Shown: positions 17,809-27,171, numbered from the stretch's first letter. The stretch is 64,000 bases of DNA from an uncultured Bacteroidales bacterium (GCA_900316005.1 ONBH01000002.1:83819-147818); one strand, 5' to 3'. Made by a program: numbers and translations. Notes: generated from the letters alone by a model not told the origin.

Positions 17809-19250
17809 ATCTTTCTCTTTCTTATAAATTGATTTTCTATTTGTTCTTCATTAGGATTGTCTGATTGTGTTTGCTTATTAGCTTCAAATGTTTGAGCTTC
17901 CTGAAAAGCATAAGATAACTTATCAATGCCTACATATATACACCCTAACCAAACAAGGAGAGGAAGTATAGTATACATGCCTGCACGTGGTAGAAAAGTG
18001 AGGTTTAGGAATGTCGTATATACTACTACAGCAGCAAAAGGATTTGTTTTGCTTTTGTCTTCTACATATGCACAAATGAAACCGAATAGAACCGAAAAGA
18101 ATGCAAAGAACTCAAACGTTCGTCCTGAATATAGGTACAGGTCAGACAAAAATGTCCATCCCAACCCGTGCCCCTCTAAATATTTAGTTTCGTTTAACGT
18201 ATAGGCAAGATATGCCGCAAAGGAGGCTTCTTGCGGGGGTAATGGTGTTATAAGTGAAACTAACGATGCCACTCCGGGAAAGAAACTGACGAAATATGGC
18301 AGCGTAGGATAGCTCTCTATCTGTTGTGAAAATGTAAAGGTTGTCAAGGAAACACCTTGAGCGTATAGAAAACGTCCCAATCCTGCAAAAGGCACAGAAC
18401 TGCATGCTCCGGTTGCTTCGCGCGCAGAAAAAGTGGTTATAAATACCAAAATGAAAAAACTTGCAACTGCAAGTACTCCCATGCCGAGAGCACTCGCCTT
18501 ACGCTTACGCATATAGAACCATAGGAAAAAGAGCATAAAGGCTCCGAATTTGGCACGTTGTCCTATTAAAATAAAGGCGAACGATTTGGCGAACATCAAA
18601 AGCATAAATAATTTTTTGATTCGGTCGTTGCCATAGAGCATTGCGATACCAAAGAATACATATAGTAGCGATGATACGATGCCGCTACCGGGAGTGATAT
18701 GCTGGGTTTGGGCTTTATAAAGCGATAAGTATCCATCCTCACTGGTAAAAACCATTAGCAGTTTGCAACCTACATCGTATAAAACAAAAGGAGCGATAAT
18801 GCATAGTACACCTATCAAAATCCAATCAATAGAGAGGTGTTTCTTACGTTCGTAGCATAAAATCGGTTTATTTTTATATTCCCGAGGATAGTTGATATAG
18901 GTAAGCGTTGAGTAGTATAGGAAAACCAATATGTAGGTTAGTGAACGACACCAAAGGGCTCGGTTGATAAGGGTTTCGTCAAAGAAATTACCGCGTCGCA
19001 TGGAGTACGTGTTGGGAATGAGAAGCTCAGTCCAAAAACGTCCACCGATAAAAAGAATTGTGAATGTTGCCAAAAAGAAGAAATAAGGAGTCATCCTTTC
19101 GGTCTTCCATGTAATATGTAAGATCCAAATGAAGTTCCCGCACATTAATAATGCGTGCCCATAGTTGTTCAGAGGAACAAGCCATAGTAAAAGGATGCTC
19201 AAGATGAGCATAATGAGACTAATTAAGCTATATTGCTGTTCTTGCTTCAT
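17805..19250 (-). CDS. oligosaccharide repeat-unit polymerase-like membrane protein (second copy)
   Basis: A 481-residue polytopic membrane protein with about a dozen hydrophobic segments, a periplasmic loop near 280-340 and a charged, glutamine/asparagine-rich tail after residue 450. The overall pattern is that of Wzy polymerases, but no strong motif was recognised, so the function rests on topology and position between a CDP-ribitol synthase and a Stealth protein. It overlaps both neighbours by 4 bases (ATGA). It is the second polymerase-like gene in the locus. A+T-rich. Confidence 0.65.
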   Translation of the reverse strand: MKQEQQYSLISLIMLILSILLLWLVPLNNYGHALLMCGNFIWILHITWKTERMTPYFFFLATFTILFIGGRFWTELLIPNTYSMRRGNFFDETLINRALWCRSLTYILVFLYYSTLTYINYPREYKNKPILCYERKKHLSIDWILIGVLCIIAPFVLYDVGCKLLMVFTSEDGYLSLYKAQTQHITPGSGIVSSLLYVFFGIAMLYGNDRIKKLFMLLMFAKSFAFILIGQRAKFGAFMLFFLWFYMRKRKASALGMGVLAVASFFILVFITTFSAREATGACSSVPFAGLGRFLYAQGVSLTTFTFSQQIESYPTLPYFVSFFPGVASLVSLITPLPPQEASFAAYLAYTLNETKYLEGHGLGWTFLSDLYLYSGRTFEFFAFFSVLFGFICAYVEDKSKTNPFAAVVVYTTFLNLTFLPRAGMYTILPLLVWLGCIYVGIDKLSYAFQEAQTFEANKQTQSDNPNEEQIENQFIRKRKI

Positions 19251-20251
19251 TTCTCAAAACTTGACTTCTCGGGTAGAATCGTTTCAAATGCTTGAATCAA
19301 AGCTGTTTGTATCGATTCGATTTGTGCCAGAGATAGATGGTTATCATTGATGCAAATCATTTGCTTGCGTTGTTGCTTGATATCTCGCAGGATGCTTTTT
19401 ATATTATCTATACCCAACATGCAACTACGACTACCCGAAGCTACATTGATGGGCTCAAATTCGCCTTTTACCAGTCGCCAGTCACGCATCAACCATTGGC
19501 TACAGTTGCAGATATCTCTAAAACGAGTCATGCTGGTTGCCAATAAATGTGAACCATAATTCTCCCAAACCTCTTCATATGTAGATTTTAGATAGGCGTT
19601 TGGTTGATGATGCTCGTATAGATTAGAGAATGCTGGCCATGGATAGAGTAGTAGTGTACGTAGTTGTTGTGCCCCGTATTGTATGTTGAACCACTTTCCG
19701 ATATGTTGCTTGATCGCTTTTCGCTTGTCAAAATGCGCATTTATTAGAGCCATATTGTTGACCATAATATGGCTCATCACGCCTTCGAACGTAGGTTGTA
19801 ACAGGTTGCATACTGCTGTATCGCATGGCAAACCCTTGCGAAAAAAACGTTCCTTAGGCAAAGTCCGAAGAATAAAAGTATCATCGTTAAAGTAAACAAA
19901 CTGCTCACTCAACCCCTTAATGCGGTGCAGATTCAATTCCAAAGGGTTGACGTTGAATATAGGTAAATAAGTTGTGTCAATAAAGTCCTCATGTTTTACC
20001 CAATGCAACTTTTGGGTGTCTATGTTAAGCCATTCTGGCAATTGACCGCAGGTAATGAAATGTATCTTTCGTACCCACGGCGTGAATTTCTCTACTCCGC
20101 GAAACCAATATTTGAGTAGCCCCCAATCCCTATATCGTTCAGCACGTGCATCATTTATTTGCGCACTCTTCGGAGCATATTGATTAAAAGAGTTTTGCCA
20201 CTCTTTGTCACTGCCGTCTACCCAGGGAATTACGAAATCAATATTGTCCAT
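19247..20251 (-). CDS. Stealth-family sugar-phosphate transferase
   Basis: A 334-residue protein with the conserved regions of the Stealth family. CR1 is DFVIPWVDGSDKEW (residues 5-18), a second block is RDWGLLKYWFRGVEKF (near 41-56), and YFNDDTF near 120 carries the paired Asp residues. Characterised members are hexose-1-phosphate transferases that build phosphodiester-linked capsules, and GlcNAc-1-phosphotransferase in animals. Here it is predicted to add a sugar phosphate during surface-glycan synthesis. It overlaps the polymerase gene by 4 bases and follows the second flippase by 8 bases. Confidence 0.88.
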   Translation of the reverse strand: MDNIDFVIPWVDGSDKEWQNSFNQYAPKSAQINDARAERYRDWGLLKYWFRGVEKFTPWVRKIHFITCGQLPEWLNIDTQKLHWVKHEDFIDTTYLPIFNVNPLELNLHRIKGLSEQFVYFNDDTFILRTLPKERFFRKGLPCDTAVCNLLQPTFEGVMSHIMVNNMALINAHFDKRKAIKQHIGKWFNIQYGAQQLRTLLLYPWPAFSNLYEHHQPNAYLKSTYEEVWENYGSHLLATSMTRFRDICNCSQWLMRDWRLVKGEFEPINVASGSRSCMLGIDNIKSILRDIKQQRKQMICINDNHLSLAQIESIQTALIQAFETILPEKSSFEK

Positions 20252-20259
20252 GGTATCCT

Positions 20260-21780
20260 CTATTTTAGTTTAGATTTAATCATTATTTGTATTTGTTGTC
20301 GTTCTGCACTCCCGAGGCCAAAATAGTAGGCGACAATCGGTAATAGAACACATGTTAGCAAAGTTGTGCTCCCTAAAGTTATCCAACCTTGCCCATATTG
20401 ATGGACAATGTAAAAAGGCAGCGGAGCAACCATGATAGTTACCAACATCGTTCGCCCAATTACATCTTTTACATAGTGCCACAAATCAATGTGAAGAAAT
20501 GTCTTGGAATATAGGGTCCTTACAATGGCACATATCAGATTGACAAAACTCCATATAAGCAAAGCCCACACACCATTGTCACCTAATCGTAATGCCAGCC
20601 AAGTAAGCGGCAAAACTAATAATTTTAGAGTAGCCATCATTATTTGATGAGTCTTGATGTTGCCTGTAGCATAAATGGCATTCCACAAAGGAGCTTGTAT
20701 GGCATCCAGCACGGCAAAGAGCAACATAGCTGACACATACTTTTCAGTCAAATTCGGATAATCATCAAGCCAAAGTTCGAGAACAAAAGGCAGATTAATC
20801 AGCAGTGGTAATAGTGGGAGAATCATTAAGTAATAAGAAATCTTCGAGGTGGTGTATATGAGTTTGTAAAAATATTCCTTGTCCCCCGATGCGTATGACT
20901 TGAATATTTGTGGGGTAAAAGCGGATGCAAAATTGCGGGAAAACATGGCAATTGCATTGTAAATTTGGTTGGCAATACCCAATGCTGCATTGGCCACAAC
21001 ACCGAGAAATACGTTGAAGAAAATGCCTCGAGCGGAGATGATTGCTACGTCCGATGCATTCACTAACAGACTCCAGCCTGAATAGACCGCAAAATCTTCA
21101 ATAATCTTTCTGTCCCAAATTCGAATATAATGGCTGTCTGTCAGTTTGACTTTGCAATAGATGAAATACCCCATGAATACAAGGACGGCAATCAGCATCA
21201 TTAGTGCACCATACATAACCAACTTGTCTATAGGACTAACAATCAGGAGAAAGGCAACCCCTAATTTTCCCAAAGCTTCGGCAATGCTGATGATAGCATA
21301 GTAATCCATATGCTCATGTGCGATAATGTTGGCATCAAAAGGAATCTGTATTGTGCTGAGACAGAAAGTTATAAGCGAGAATTGGAATACCCAGTTTGCT
21401 GCAACCAATCTCTCTGGATCGATATCCAGGTACCCGTTGATGATGATTGTGCCTATTATCTCCAGTAAAACAAATGCTCCAAAAGCCAAAATTAGGTGCA
21501 AGTTGATAGCCATGGAATAAGTGCGCTTTAGCGACTCATGGTCGTTTGCACCTATATCACACGACAAGTAACGGGTACAAGCATTTTTCAATGCATGGTT
21601 GATAAACGAAAAGAAAACAACGATACTCGCAACGACGTTGTATATGCCGAAGTCCTCGAAACCTAACGTTTGAAGCACGATACGTGAAGTGTATAGACTA
21701 ACAACGGTCACCAGTATCATTCTCAGATACAAGTAACCCGTATTCTTGGCTATACGATTTGTATTTGCAACAACGTTCAT
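20260..21780 (-). CDS. Wzx-type polysaccharide flippase (second copy)
   Basis: A 506-residue membrane protein with about 14 hydrophobic segments. GFEDFGIYNVVASI near residues 40-53 carries the (D/E)YGxY-like motif of the Wzx/RfbX exporters. It resembles the large lipopolysaccharide exporters common in Bacteroidales capsule loci. It probably moves the lipid-linked glycan unit outward. The protein differs clearly from the flippase at 11805-13169. Its ATG lies just after a short heptamer array that separates it from ugd. Confidence 0.85.
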   Translation of the reverse strand: MNVVANTNRIAKNTGYLYLRMILVTVVSLYTSRIVLQTLGFEDFGIYNVVASIVVFFSFINHALKNACTRYLSCDIGANDHESLKRTYSMAINLHLILAFGAFVLLEIIGTIIINGYLDIDPERLVAANWVFQFSLITFCLSTIQIPFDANIIAHEHMDYYAIISIAEALGKLGVAFLLIVSPIDKLVMYGALMMLIAVLVFMGYFIYCKVKLTDSHYIRIWDRKIIEDFAVYSGWSLLVNASDVAIISARGIFFNVFLGVVANAALGIANQIYNAIAMFSRNFASAFTPQIFKSYASGDKEYFYKLIYTTSKISYYLMILPLLPLLINLPFVLELWLDDYPNLTEKYVSAMLLFAVLDAIQAPLWNAIYATGNIKTHQIMMATLKLLVLPLTWLALRLGDNGVWALLIWSFVNLICAIVRTLYSKTFLHIDLWHYVKDVIGRTMLVTIMVAPLPFYIVHQYGQGWITLGSTTLLTCVLLPIVAYYFGLGSAERQQIQIMIKSKLK

Positions 21781-21797
21781 TTATCAACTATCAATTC
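21781..21797. repeat. short 7-bp array (TTGATAG type) between ugd and the flippase
   Basis: Two to three heptamer words (minus strand AATTGATAGTTGATAA) fill the 19-base gap between the two genes. It has the stop-rich orientation seen at other junctions. Confidence 0.6.
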
Positions 21798-21799
21798 GT

Positions 21800-23071
21800 T
21801 CAGTCTCGTTTGAAAATATCGCGCGTATAGACTTTGTCCTTCACATCGTCCAGCACGGCATCATAGCGGTTGGCAATGATGGCTTGGCTGCGGGCTTTGA
21901 AGGCAGCCAGGTCGTTGACTACCTCTGAGCCGAAGAACGTTGTGCCGTTCTCCAGCGTCGGCTCATAGACGATGACCGTGGCACCTTTGGCCTTCACGCG
22001 CTTCATGATGCCCTGAATACTCGACTGGCGGAAGTTATCGGAGTTGGCCTTCATCGTTAGGCGGTAGACGCCGATGACGCAACTGGTCTGTCCCGAAGGC
22101 GAGGAGCCATACTGGTTGTTGGCGGAATAGCCATACCAGCCCGCCTTCTGCAGCACGCGGTCGGCGATGAAGTCTTTGCGCGTGCGGTTGCTCTCCACGA
22201 TGGCCTCAATGAGGTTCTCGGGTACGTCGCGGTAGTTGGCAAGCAGCTGCTTGGTGTCCTTGGGTAGACAGTAACCTCCGTAGCCGAACGAGGGGTTGTT
22301 GTACTGGTCACCGATGCGCGGGTCGAGGCACACGCCGCGGATGATTGCTTGGGTGTCCAGTCCCTTCATCTCGGCATAGGTGTCCAGCTCGTTGAAGTAG
22401 CTGACGCGAAGGGCGAGATAGGTATTGGCAAACAGCTTCACGGCTTCTGCTTCGGTCGAACCCATCATCAGGGTCTCTACATCCTGCTTGATGGCTCCCT
22501 CCTGCAGCAAGTGGGCAAAACGCTCCGCCGCCTGGCGTTGCTCGGCATCACTAAGGTCGCAGCCTACGATGATACGCGAGGGGTATAGGTTGTCGTATAG
22601 GGCTTTGCTCTCGCGCAGAAACTCCGGCGAGAAGAGGATACGCTTGCTGCCTGTCTCGCGGCTGATATGCTCTGTGAACCCTACAGGGATGGTGGACTTG
22701 ATGACCATCCAGGCCTTGGGATTGGCTTCCTGCACCAGGCGTATGACAGTCTCCACGGCGGAGGTGTCGAAGTAATTACGCTGCGGGTCGTAGTTTGTTG
22801 GCGCGGCGATGACCACATATTCTGCCTCAGCATAGGCACTCCGGGCGTTCATGGTGGCGCTGAGGTTTAGTACTGCCGGTTGTCCGTCAGCTGTCAGTCC
22901 TTCGCCCTTGAGGTATCGCTCGATGTATTCGTCTTGGATGGTGGATTCGCGGCGGTTGAGTTTCTCCACGCGTTCCGGCACGATATCCACGGCTGTCACC
23001 TCATGGTGTTGCGCCAGCAGGGTCGCAATCGACAACCCCACGTATCCCGTTCCTGCAACTGCTATACGCAT
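21800..23071 (-). CDS. ugd: UDP-glucose 6-dehydrogenase
   Basis: A 423-residue NAD-dependent enzyme that oxidises UDP-glucose to UDP-glucuronate in the cytoplasm. It follows the enterobacterial Ugd pattern almost end to end: GTGYVGLS (7-14), ATPTNYDP-like [37 protein letters not shown], and the catalytic Cys in [11 protein letters not shown] (near residue 267). A loop of about 20 residues near 310-330 is longer than in Escherichia coli, as in Bacteroides homologues. Its place beside a second UDP-sugar dehydrogenase suggests two different uronic acids for the glycan. Base composition is less A+T-rich than the cassette. Confidence 0.94.
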   Translation of the reverse strand: MRIAVAGTGYVGLSIATLLAQHHEVTAVDIVPERVEKLNRRESTIQDEYIERYLKGEGLTADGQPAVLNLSATMNARSAYAEAEYVVIAAPTNYDPQRNYFDTSAVETVIRLVQEANPKAWMVIKSTIPVGFTEHISRETGSKRILFSPEFLRESKALYDNLYPSRIIVGCDLSDAEQRQAAERFAHLLQEGAIKQDVETLMMGSTEAEAVKLFANTYLALRVSYFNELDTYAEMKGLDTQAIIRGVCLDPRIGDQYNNPSFGYGGYCLPKDTKQLLANYRDVPENLIEAIVESNRTRKDFIADRVLQKAGWYGYSANNQYGSSPSGQTSCVIGVYRLTMKANSDNFRQSSIQGIMKRVKAKGATVIVYEPTLENGTTFFGSEVVNDLAAFKARSQAIIANRYDAVLDDVKDKVYTRDIFKRD

Positions 23072-23076
23072 AATGA

Positions 23077-23112
23077 ATCTTAAATCTTAAATTTTAAATC
23101 TTAAATCTTAAG
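23077..23112. repeat. 7-bp tandem array (ATTTAAG type)
   Basis: Five ATTTAAG/ATTTAAA heptamers (minus-strand reading) fill the gap between the UDP-GlcNAc-type dehydrogenase and ugd. The same word is used at 9-76. Confidence 0.88.
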
Positions 23113-23116
23113 TCGC

Positions 23117-24412
23117 CTACAAGCGTCCGTCCACAAGGTCTCTGTCCACAAAGTTCTTGACGTCGAAGACGACAGCACCGCGTTCGTGGTATTTCTTGAA
23201 GTCGAAGGTCTTGAACTGATCGTGGCAGACGCAGGCGATGACGGCTGCATAGTCCTTATCGGGGTCAATACCGCCGATTAACTCCTTGCCGTACTCATGG
23301 CGTACCACCTCGGGGCTCGCCCACGGGTCGTAGATATCCACCTTGCAGCCGAACTCTTCCAGCTCCGTAGCAATATCCACTACCTTGGTGTTGCGGCAGT
23401 CGGGGCAGTTCTCCTTGAAGGTCACACCCAGCATGAGCACGTTAGCGTCCTTAATCTTATGGTCCTTCTGAATCATCAGTTTCAGCACCTTGTCGGCAAT
23501 GAACTTGGCGATAGAGTTATTCACAGCTCTGCCGCTGAGAATCACCTTCGGGTCGTAGCCCAACGACTTTGCTTTGTGGGCGAGGTAGTAGGGGTCAACC
23601 GAGATGCAATGGCCGCCTACCAAGCCCGGACGATATTTCAGGAAGTTCCATTTCGTACCGGCAGCTTCGATGACGTCGTTGGTGTCGATACCTACGCGGT
23701 CGCAGATGAGAGCCAGTTCGTTCATGAACGAGATATTCACATCGCGCTGGCTGTTCTCCACGGCCTTGGCGGCCTCTGCCACCTTCATGTTGGGAGCACG
23801 ATGGGTGCCATTGAGCAGGATGGAGTTGTACATCGCATCCACCAGGTCGGCTACTTCGGGTGTCGAACCCGAGGTGATCTTCTTGATCTTGGTCAGCGTG
23901 TTGACCTTGTCACCCGGGTTGATTCGTTCGGGCGAATAGCCGCAGAAGAAGTCCACGTTGAACTTCAAGCCCGAGAACTTCTCCAGCACGGGTACGCAGT
24001 CTTCCTCGGTGCAGCCCGGGTAAACAGTACTCTCGTAGATGACGATGTCGCCGCGGTTCAGGGTCTTGCCGATGGTCTCGCTTGCTTTGAGCAGCGGTGT
24101 AAGGTCGGGGTTGTTGAAACGGTCGATGGGCGTCGGCACGGTCACGATATAGGTGTTGACCGCCTTCAGTTCTTCGGCGTCGCTGGTAAAACTCAGGCCT
24201 ATCTTACCCGTATGCTTGAGCGTCTCGCGTGCTTCACGCATGCCTACCAGGTCTGCCTCCAGAGTATGATCCTCGCCGCGTTCCAGTTCTTCAACGCGCT
24301 GTTTGTTAACATCAAAACCGACTACGCGGTATTTCTTGCCATATTCAATGGCGAGCGGCAGACCTACGTATCCCAGGCCGATTACCGCAATCTTTCTGTC
24401 CTTTAATTCCAT
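23117..24412 (-). CDS. nucleotide-sugar dehydrogenase, TviB/WbpO type
   Basis: A 431-residue NAD-dependent dehydrogenase that oxidises C6 of a UDP-N-acetylhexosamine (UDP-GlcNAc or UDP-GalNAc) to the uronic acid. GLGYVGLPLA is at residues 12-21, TVPTPID near 100, ESTVYPGCTEE, and the catalytic Cys in GGHCISVDPYYL near 270. The VNTYIVTVPTPID and GCTEEDC patterns separate it from UDP-glucose dehydrogenase and place it with TviB of the Vi antigen pathway. Substrate choice between GlcNAc and GalNAc cannot be decided here. It lies between fbp and ugd on the same strand. Confidence 0.88.
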   Translation of the reverse strand: MELKDRKIAVIGLGYVGLPLAIEYGKKYRVVGFDVNKQRVEELERGEDHTLEADLVGMREARETLKHTGKIGLSFTSDAEELKAVNTYIVTVPTPIDRFNNPDLTPLLKASETIGKTLNRGDIVIYESTVYPGCTEEDCVPVLEKFSGLKFNVDFFCGYSPERINPGDKVNTLTKIKKITSGSTPEVADLVDAMYNSILLNGTHRAPNMKVAEAAKAVENSQRDVNISFMNELALICDRVGIDTNDVIEAAGTKWNFLKYRPGLVGGHCISVDPYYLAHKAKSLGYDPKVILSGRAVNNSIAKFIADKVLKLMIQKDHKIKDANVLMLGVTFKENCPDCRNTKVVDIATELEEFGCKVDIYDPWASPEVVRHEYGKELIGGIDPDKDYAAVIACVCHDQFKTFDFKKYHERGAVVFDVKNFVDRDLVDGRL

Positions 24413-24455
24413 TTATGTTGTTGTTTTTATTTTTTTTCTTCGATTGCTGAACGCG

Positions 24456-26441
24456 CTATTCGGCTTCCTTGATTACACCCGTCTGGTAAGCCTCCAGCAG
24501 TTCTTGCAGGTCGCGAACCTGTTGCATCAGTTCCTGTCCCTTGTCCGTCTCGCGTACGCGCAGGCGATGGTTCGTGAAGTCTTGCAGCAGCGTACGGCTG
24601 TGGATATCGCTTCCGCTCAAGACCGCCTGCTCGCGGCTCTCGAACATCTCATGCTGCACCAACTGGATGCCATGGCTGTTGTATATCAGGGTGTAGCCCG
24701 AGATACCGGTTTTCTCCTGATAGGGTTTTGAGAAGCCGCCGTCTATGACGTAGCGTTTGCCCTCGGCACGCATGGGCGATTCGCCTTTCAGCGTCCGCAC
24801 GGGTATGTGTCCGTTGACGATGCGCCCCGTGGTAGCGTCCAGGCCAAACTCCGTCAGGATCTTCTCGCAGATATCCTTCCGGTTAGCCAGGGTGTAGTAG
24901 GCACCATTCTTCTCGGCCTGTACGGCTTTGTCGTTGATGAAGTACCGCTCAAAGGTGCTCATCTTATCCTTGTGGAACAGAGGCGAGCGCGCTCCCTCCC
25001 AGAGGTAGAGCATGAGGTCGAGTGCATCCTCTTTCTCCTTGCCCTGACCGTAGTACGCACGGCGGACAGCATCGTCGATGGCATCCATCAGCGCCTTGCC
25101 CTTTACCACCTTGCCGCAGATATTCATAGGCAGGAACTCACCCTCTTCACTCATCGGGATAGCTGCATGGTAGAGCAGGAATCCGTTGCGTACCAAGTAC
25201 AGCGAGCCGTGGCTGTAGAACATACGTAGGTGCTTCTGCAGATGTTCCGAACGGCGGAAGCTGCGCACCAGTTGCTGCATCAGTTCCTCTTCCTCTACCG
25301 ACAGACGGTACGGGTCTTTCGGGTCGACCGTAGGCAGGAAGGTGTCCGTCAGCGGGTATTCGGTTTCGCCCACGCGGATGGTGCCGTTGGCGAAGTCAAT
25401 CTTATCCAAGAGCAGGCGGTCGTTCATCTCCCACTCGGGGTGGCGCATGATGGTCTGTCCCTCCAGCTTGAACTGGATGATGGCAATCGCTTTGTGCATC
25501 TTAGCCATCAGCTCCGCCGAACGTGTCAGGCGGGCGTTGTTCTCAAAGTCGCTGGTCTGCCACAGGGTGCAGGGGTCTTTGCCGTAGGTTGCTATTGCAA
25601 AGCTGGCCAGTGGCAGTAGGTTGATGCCGTAACCTTCCTCCAGGGTCTCGATGTTAGCATAGCGTATCGACACGCGCAGAACGGTGGCTATCAGGGCACG
25701 GTTGCCCGCTGCGGCACCCATCCATTCGATGTCGTGGTTGCCCCACTGGATGTCGTAGTCACGATGGTTGCAGAGTTCCTCCATGATGTCTTGCGCACCC
25801 GGTCCGCGGTCGAAGATATCACCCACGATGTGGAAGGTATCGATGGTCAGACTATGTATCACGCCGGCGATGGCGATGAGCAACTCTTCAGCCCTGCCGG
25901 TCTGGATGATACCATCGATGATGGCGCGGAAGTAATCCGAGCGGTCATGCTCTATACTGCTCTCATGCAGCAACTCTTCGATCACGTAGGCATAGGCCTT
26001 GGGCAGCAGTTTGCGCACCTTCGAACGGGTGTATTTGACCGTTACGGCACGCATCACATCGACGATCTGGTGCAGCCGGATTCGGAACCAGTCTTCCCGT
26101 TCGCGGTCGGTGAGCACATGCTGCGGGTTGTGTATCTCCATCTCCAGACGTTCCTCCGGATAGTAAATCAGGGCGCAGAGTGCGCGTTTCTCATCCTCGG
26201 TCAGCCGATAGCCGTAGATGTCATCTACTTTGCGTCGTATGACGCCGCTGGCGTTGCGAATCATATGAATGAAAGCGCTGCTGGCGCCATGCAGGTCGCT
26301 GACGAAATGTTCGGTTCCTTTGGGCAGACTCATGATGGCCGTCAGGTTGATCATCTCGGTGGCTACTGCGCTTCGTGTCGGGAACTTCTCGCTGAGTAAT
26401 TTCAGGTATCGTAAGTTCTGCGTGTTTTGTGCGTTTTCCAT
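24456..26441 (-). CDS. fbp: fructose-1,6-bisphosphatase, class 3
   Basis: A 661-residue gluconeogenic phosphatase of the class 3 (Firmicutes/Bacteroidota) type, built on a metallophosphoesterase core. Metal-site motifs are SDLHGASSAF (near 43-52), GDIFDRGPG (near 204-212) and WGNHDIEWMG (near 233-242), with NGHIPV further on. Length matches Bacteroides homologues. It is the first gene of the long minus-strand run that continues into the dehydrogenases and the glycan cassette. A good promoter lies about 100 bases upstream. The leader between them is AT-rich except for a CpG-rich patch at about 26498-26519 (GACGCGTA twice). Confidence 0.95.
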   Translation of the reverse strand: MENAQNTQNLRYLKLLSEKFPTRSAVATEMINLTAIMSLPKGTEHFVSDLHGASSAFIHMIRNASGVIRRKVDDIYGYRLTEDEKRALCALIYYPEERLEMEIHNPQHVLTDREREDWFRIRLHQIVDVMRAVTVKYTRSKVRKLLPKAYAYVIEELLHESSIEHDRSDYFRAIIDGIIQTGRAEELLIAIAGVIHSLTIDTFHIVGDIFDRGPGAQDIMEELCNHRDYDIQWGNHDIEWMGAAAGNRALIATVLRVSIRYANIETLEEGYGINLLPLASFAIATYGKDPCTLWQTSDFENNARLTRSAELMAKMHKAIAIIQFKLEGQTIMRHPEWEMNDRLLLDKIDFANGTIRVGETEYPLTDTFLPTVDPKDPYRLSVEEEELMQQLVRSFRRSEHLQKHLRMFYSHGSLYLVRNGFLLYHAAIPMSEEGEFLPMNICGKVVKGKALMDAIDDAVRRAYYGQGKEKEDALDLMLYLWEGARSPLFHKDKMSTFERYFINDKAVQAEKNGAYYTLANRKDICEKILTEFGLDATTGRIVNGHIPVRTLKGESPMRAEGKRYVIDGGFSKPYQEKTGISGYTLIYNSHGIQLVQHEMFESREQAVLSGSDIHSRTLLQDFTNHRLRVRETDKGQELMQQVRDLQELLEAYQTGVIKEAE

Positions 26442-26539
26442 GATATGTTTGTTGTTTGCAATTAGTCGTTTATTGTTTTTTTGTCGTTATTTTTTCGTGC
26501 GCGTACGCGTCTACGCGTCAATAAAAATAAAAAAGCCTG

Positions 26540-26571
26540 CAAAGATACTACAAAAATTGCACATACGCAAA
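26540..26571 (-). promoter_or_regulatory. Bacteroidota-type promoter for fbp
   Basis: Minus-strand -33 TTTG (26568-26571), 20-base spacer starting CGTATGTGC, and -7 TATCTTTG (26540-26547). With the adjoining heptamer array it forms a block nearly identical to the recA promoter region. Confidence 0.9.
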
Positions 26572-26577
26572 CTTTTT

Positions 26578-26606
26578 TAATGAATAATGAATAATTCATA
26601 ATGAAT
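26578..26606. repeat. 7-bp array (ATTCATT type) upstream of the fbp promoter
   Basis: Four ATTCATT-type heptamers (minus-strand reading, one variant ATTATGA/ATTAATT-like) directly precede the -33 box. The array and promoter match those of recA with one mismatch over 55 bases. Confidence 0.88.
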
Positions 26607-27068
26607 AGCTATATTTTTTTGCAAAAATAGCGTGCAGATTCGATGTTTTGGCGTGAATGAGGGCGCTTATGCCTGCATAAAACCTCTACACGTTTAACAC
26701 GTATTGTGAGCTATGAGGAGGCTTGTTACGTAAAAAATACCAAGTTCACGGGATAATATACTATGTATATTATAGCTACGAGTATGATGCGGGATTGGTT
26801 CGAGAACCCTCGGAAAACTACCCGAGAAACCTTCGAGCAAGGATTGATTTTTCATCCCTTTGCATGGATGGGAATAGATAGCCACGCGCTTCTTTATGGT
26901 CTTGATCATGTACAAGCAGTTTGCAACAAGATCAATAAGATAAAATAACCATTTCTTAACCCAAGGCATCGCCATAGGTTATTATCCTATACTCTAAAAT
27001 TGCGTTTTAAGCAATAATCGTTCGACTGAAATGAGATAAGACCCTCCGGATTCGAGCCATTGTAGCAC
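26607..27068. other. gene-poor intergenic region
   Basis: About 460 bases lie between the fbp promoter array and the tRNA terminator. No gene was recognised. Open frames of 61 codons (26763-26948, +) and 93 codons (26694-26975, -) overlap each other, resemble nothing known to me and lack a recognisable promoter. The region contains the 11-base repeat patch at 26797-26842 and a small inverted repeat TTGC-GTTTTAA-GCAA near 27000. A small RNA or decayed gene is possible but unsupported. Confidence 0.5.
26797..26842. repeat. 11-bp periodic array (short form)
   Basis: Four units around TTCGAG/CTCGG/CCCGAG/TTCGAG, with CG dinucleotides at 26801, 26811, 26823 and 26834, i.e. in 11-base register apart from one base of slip. 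The words match those of the large array upstream of recA. Confidence 0.7.
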
Positions 27069-27069
27069 A

Positions 27070-27096
27070 AAAAAAGAGCCCATCAGGCTCTTTTTT
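27070..27096 (-). terminator. rho-independent terminator of tRNA-Glu
   Basis: A perfect 11-bp stem (AAAAAAGAGCC with GGCTCTTTTTT) and a 5-base loop lies two bases past the tRNA 3' end on the minus strand, giving a run of T residues on transcription. Confidence 0.9.
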
Positions 27097-27098
27097 AG

Positions 27099-27171
27099 TA
27101 GTGCTACCCGGACTCGAACCGGGGTTTACGGCGTGAGAGGCCGTTGTCCTAGGCCACTAGACGATAGCACC
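27099..27171 (-). tRNA. tRNA-Glu (anticodon CUC)
   Basis: A 73-base cloverleaf. The acceptor stem GGTGCTA pairs with TAGCACT (G-U at the first pair). The anticodon stem ACGGC/GCCGT encloses loop CTCTCAC, giving anticodon CTC with T33 and A37. The T arm is CCCGG-TTCGAGT-CCGGG, and the D arm CGTCTAGTGGCCTAGGACA is like that of other tRNA-Glu genes. CCA is not encoded. The leader from the predicted promoter is about 150 bases, unusually long for a lone tRNA. Confidence 0.95.

Noticed and set aside
26694..26975. Possible small genes in the gap between fbp and tRNA-Glu
   Set aside because: Two overlapping opposite-strand frames, no promoter, no recognised family and an 11-base repeat inside; recorded only as an intergenic region.
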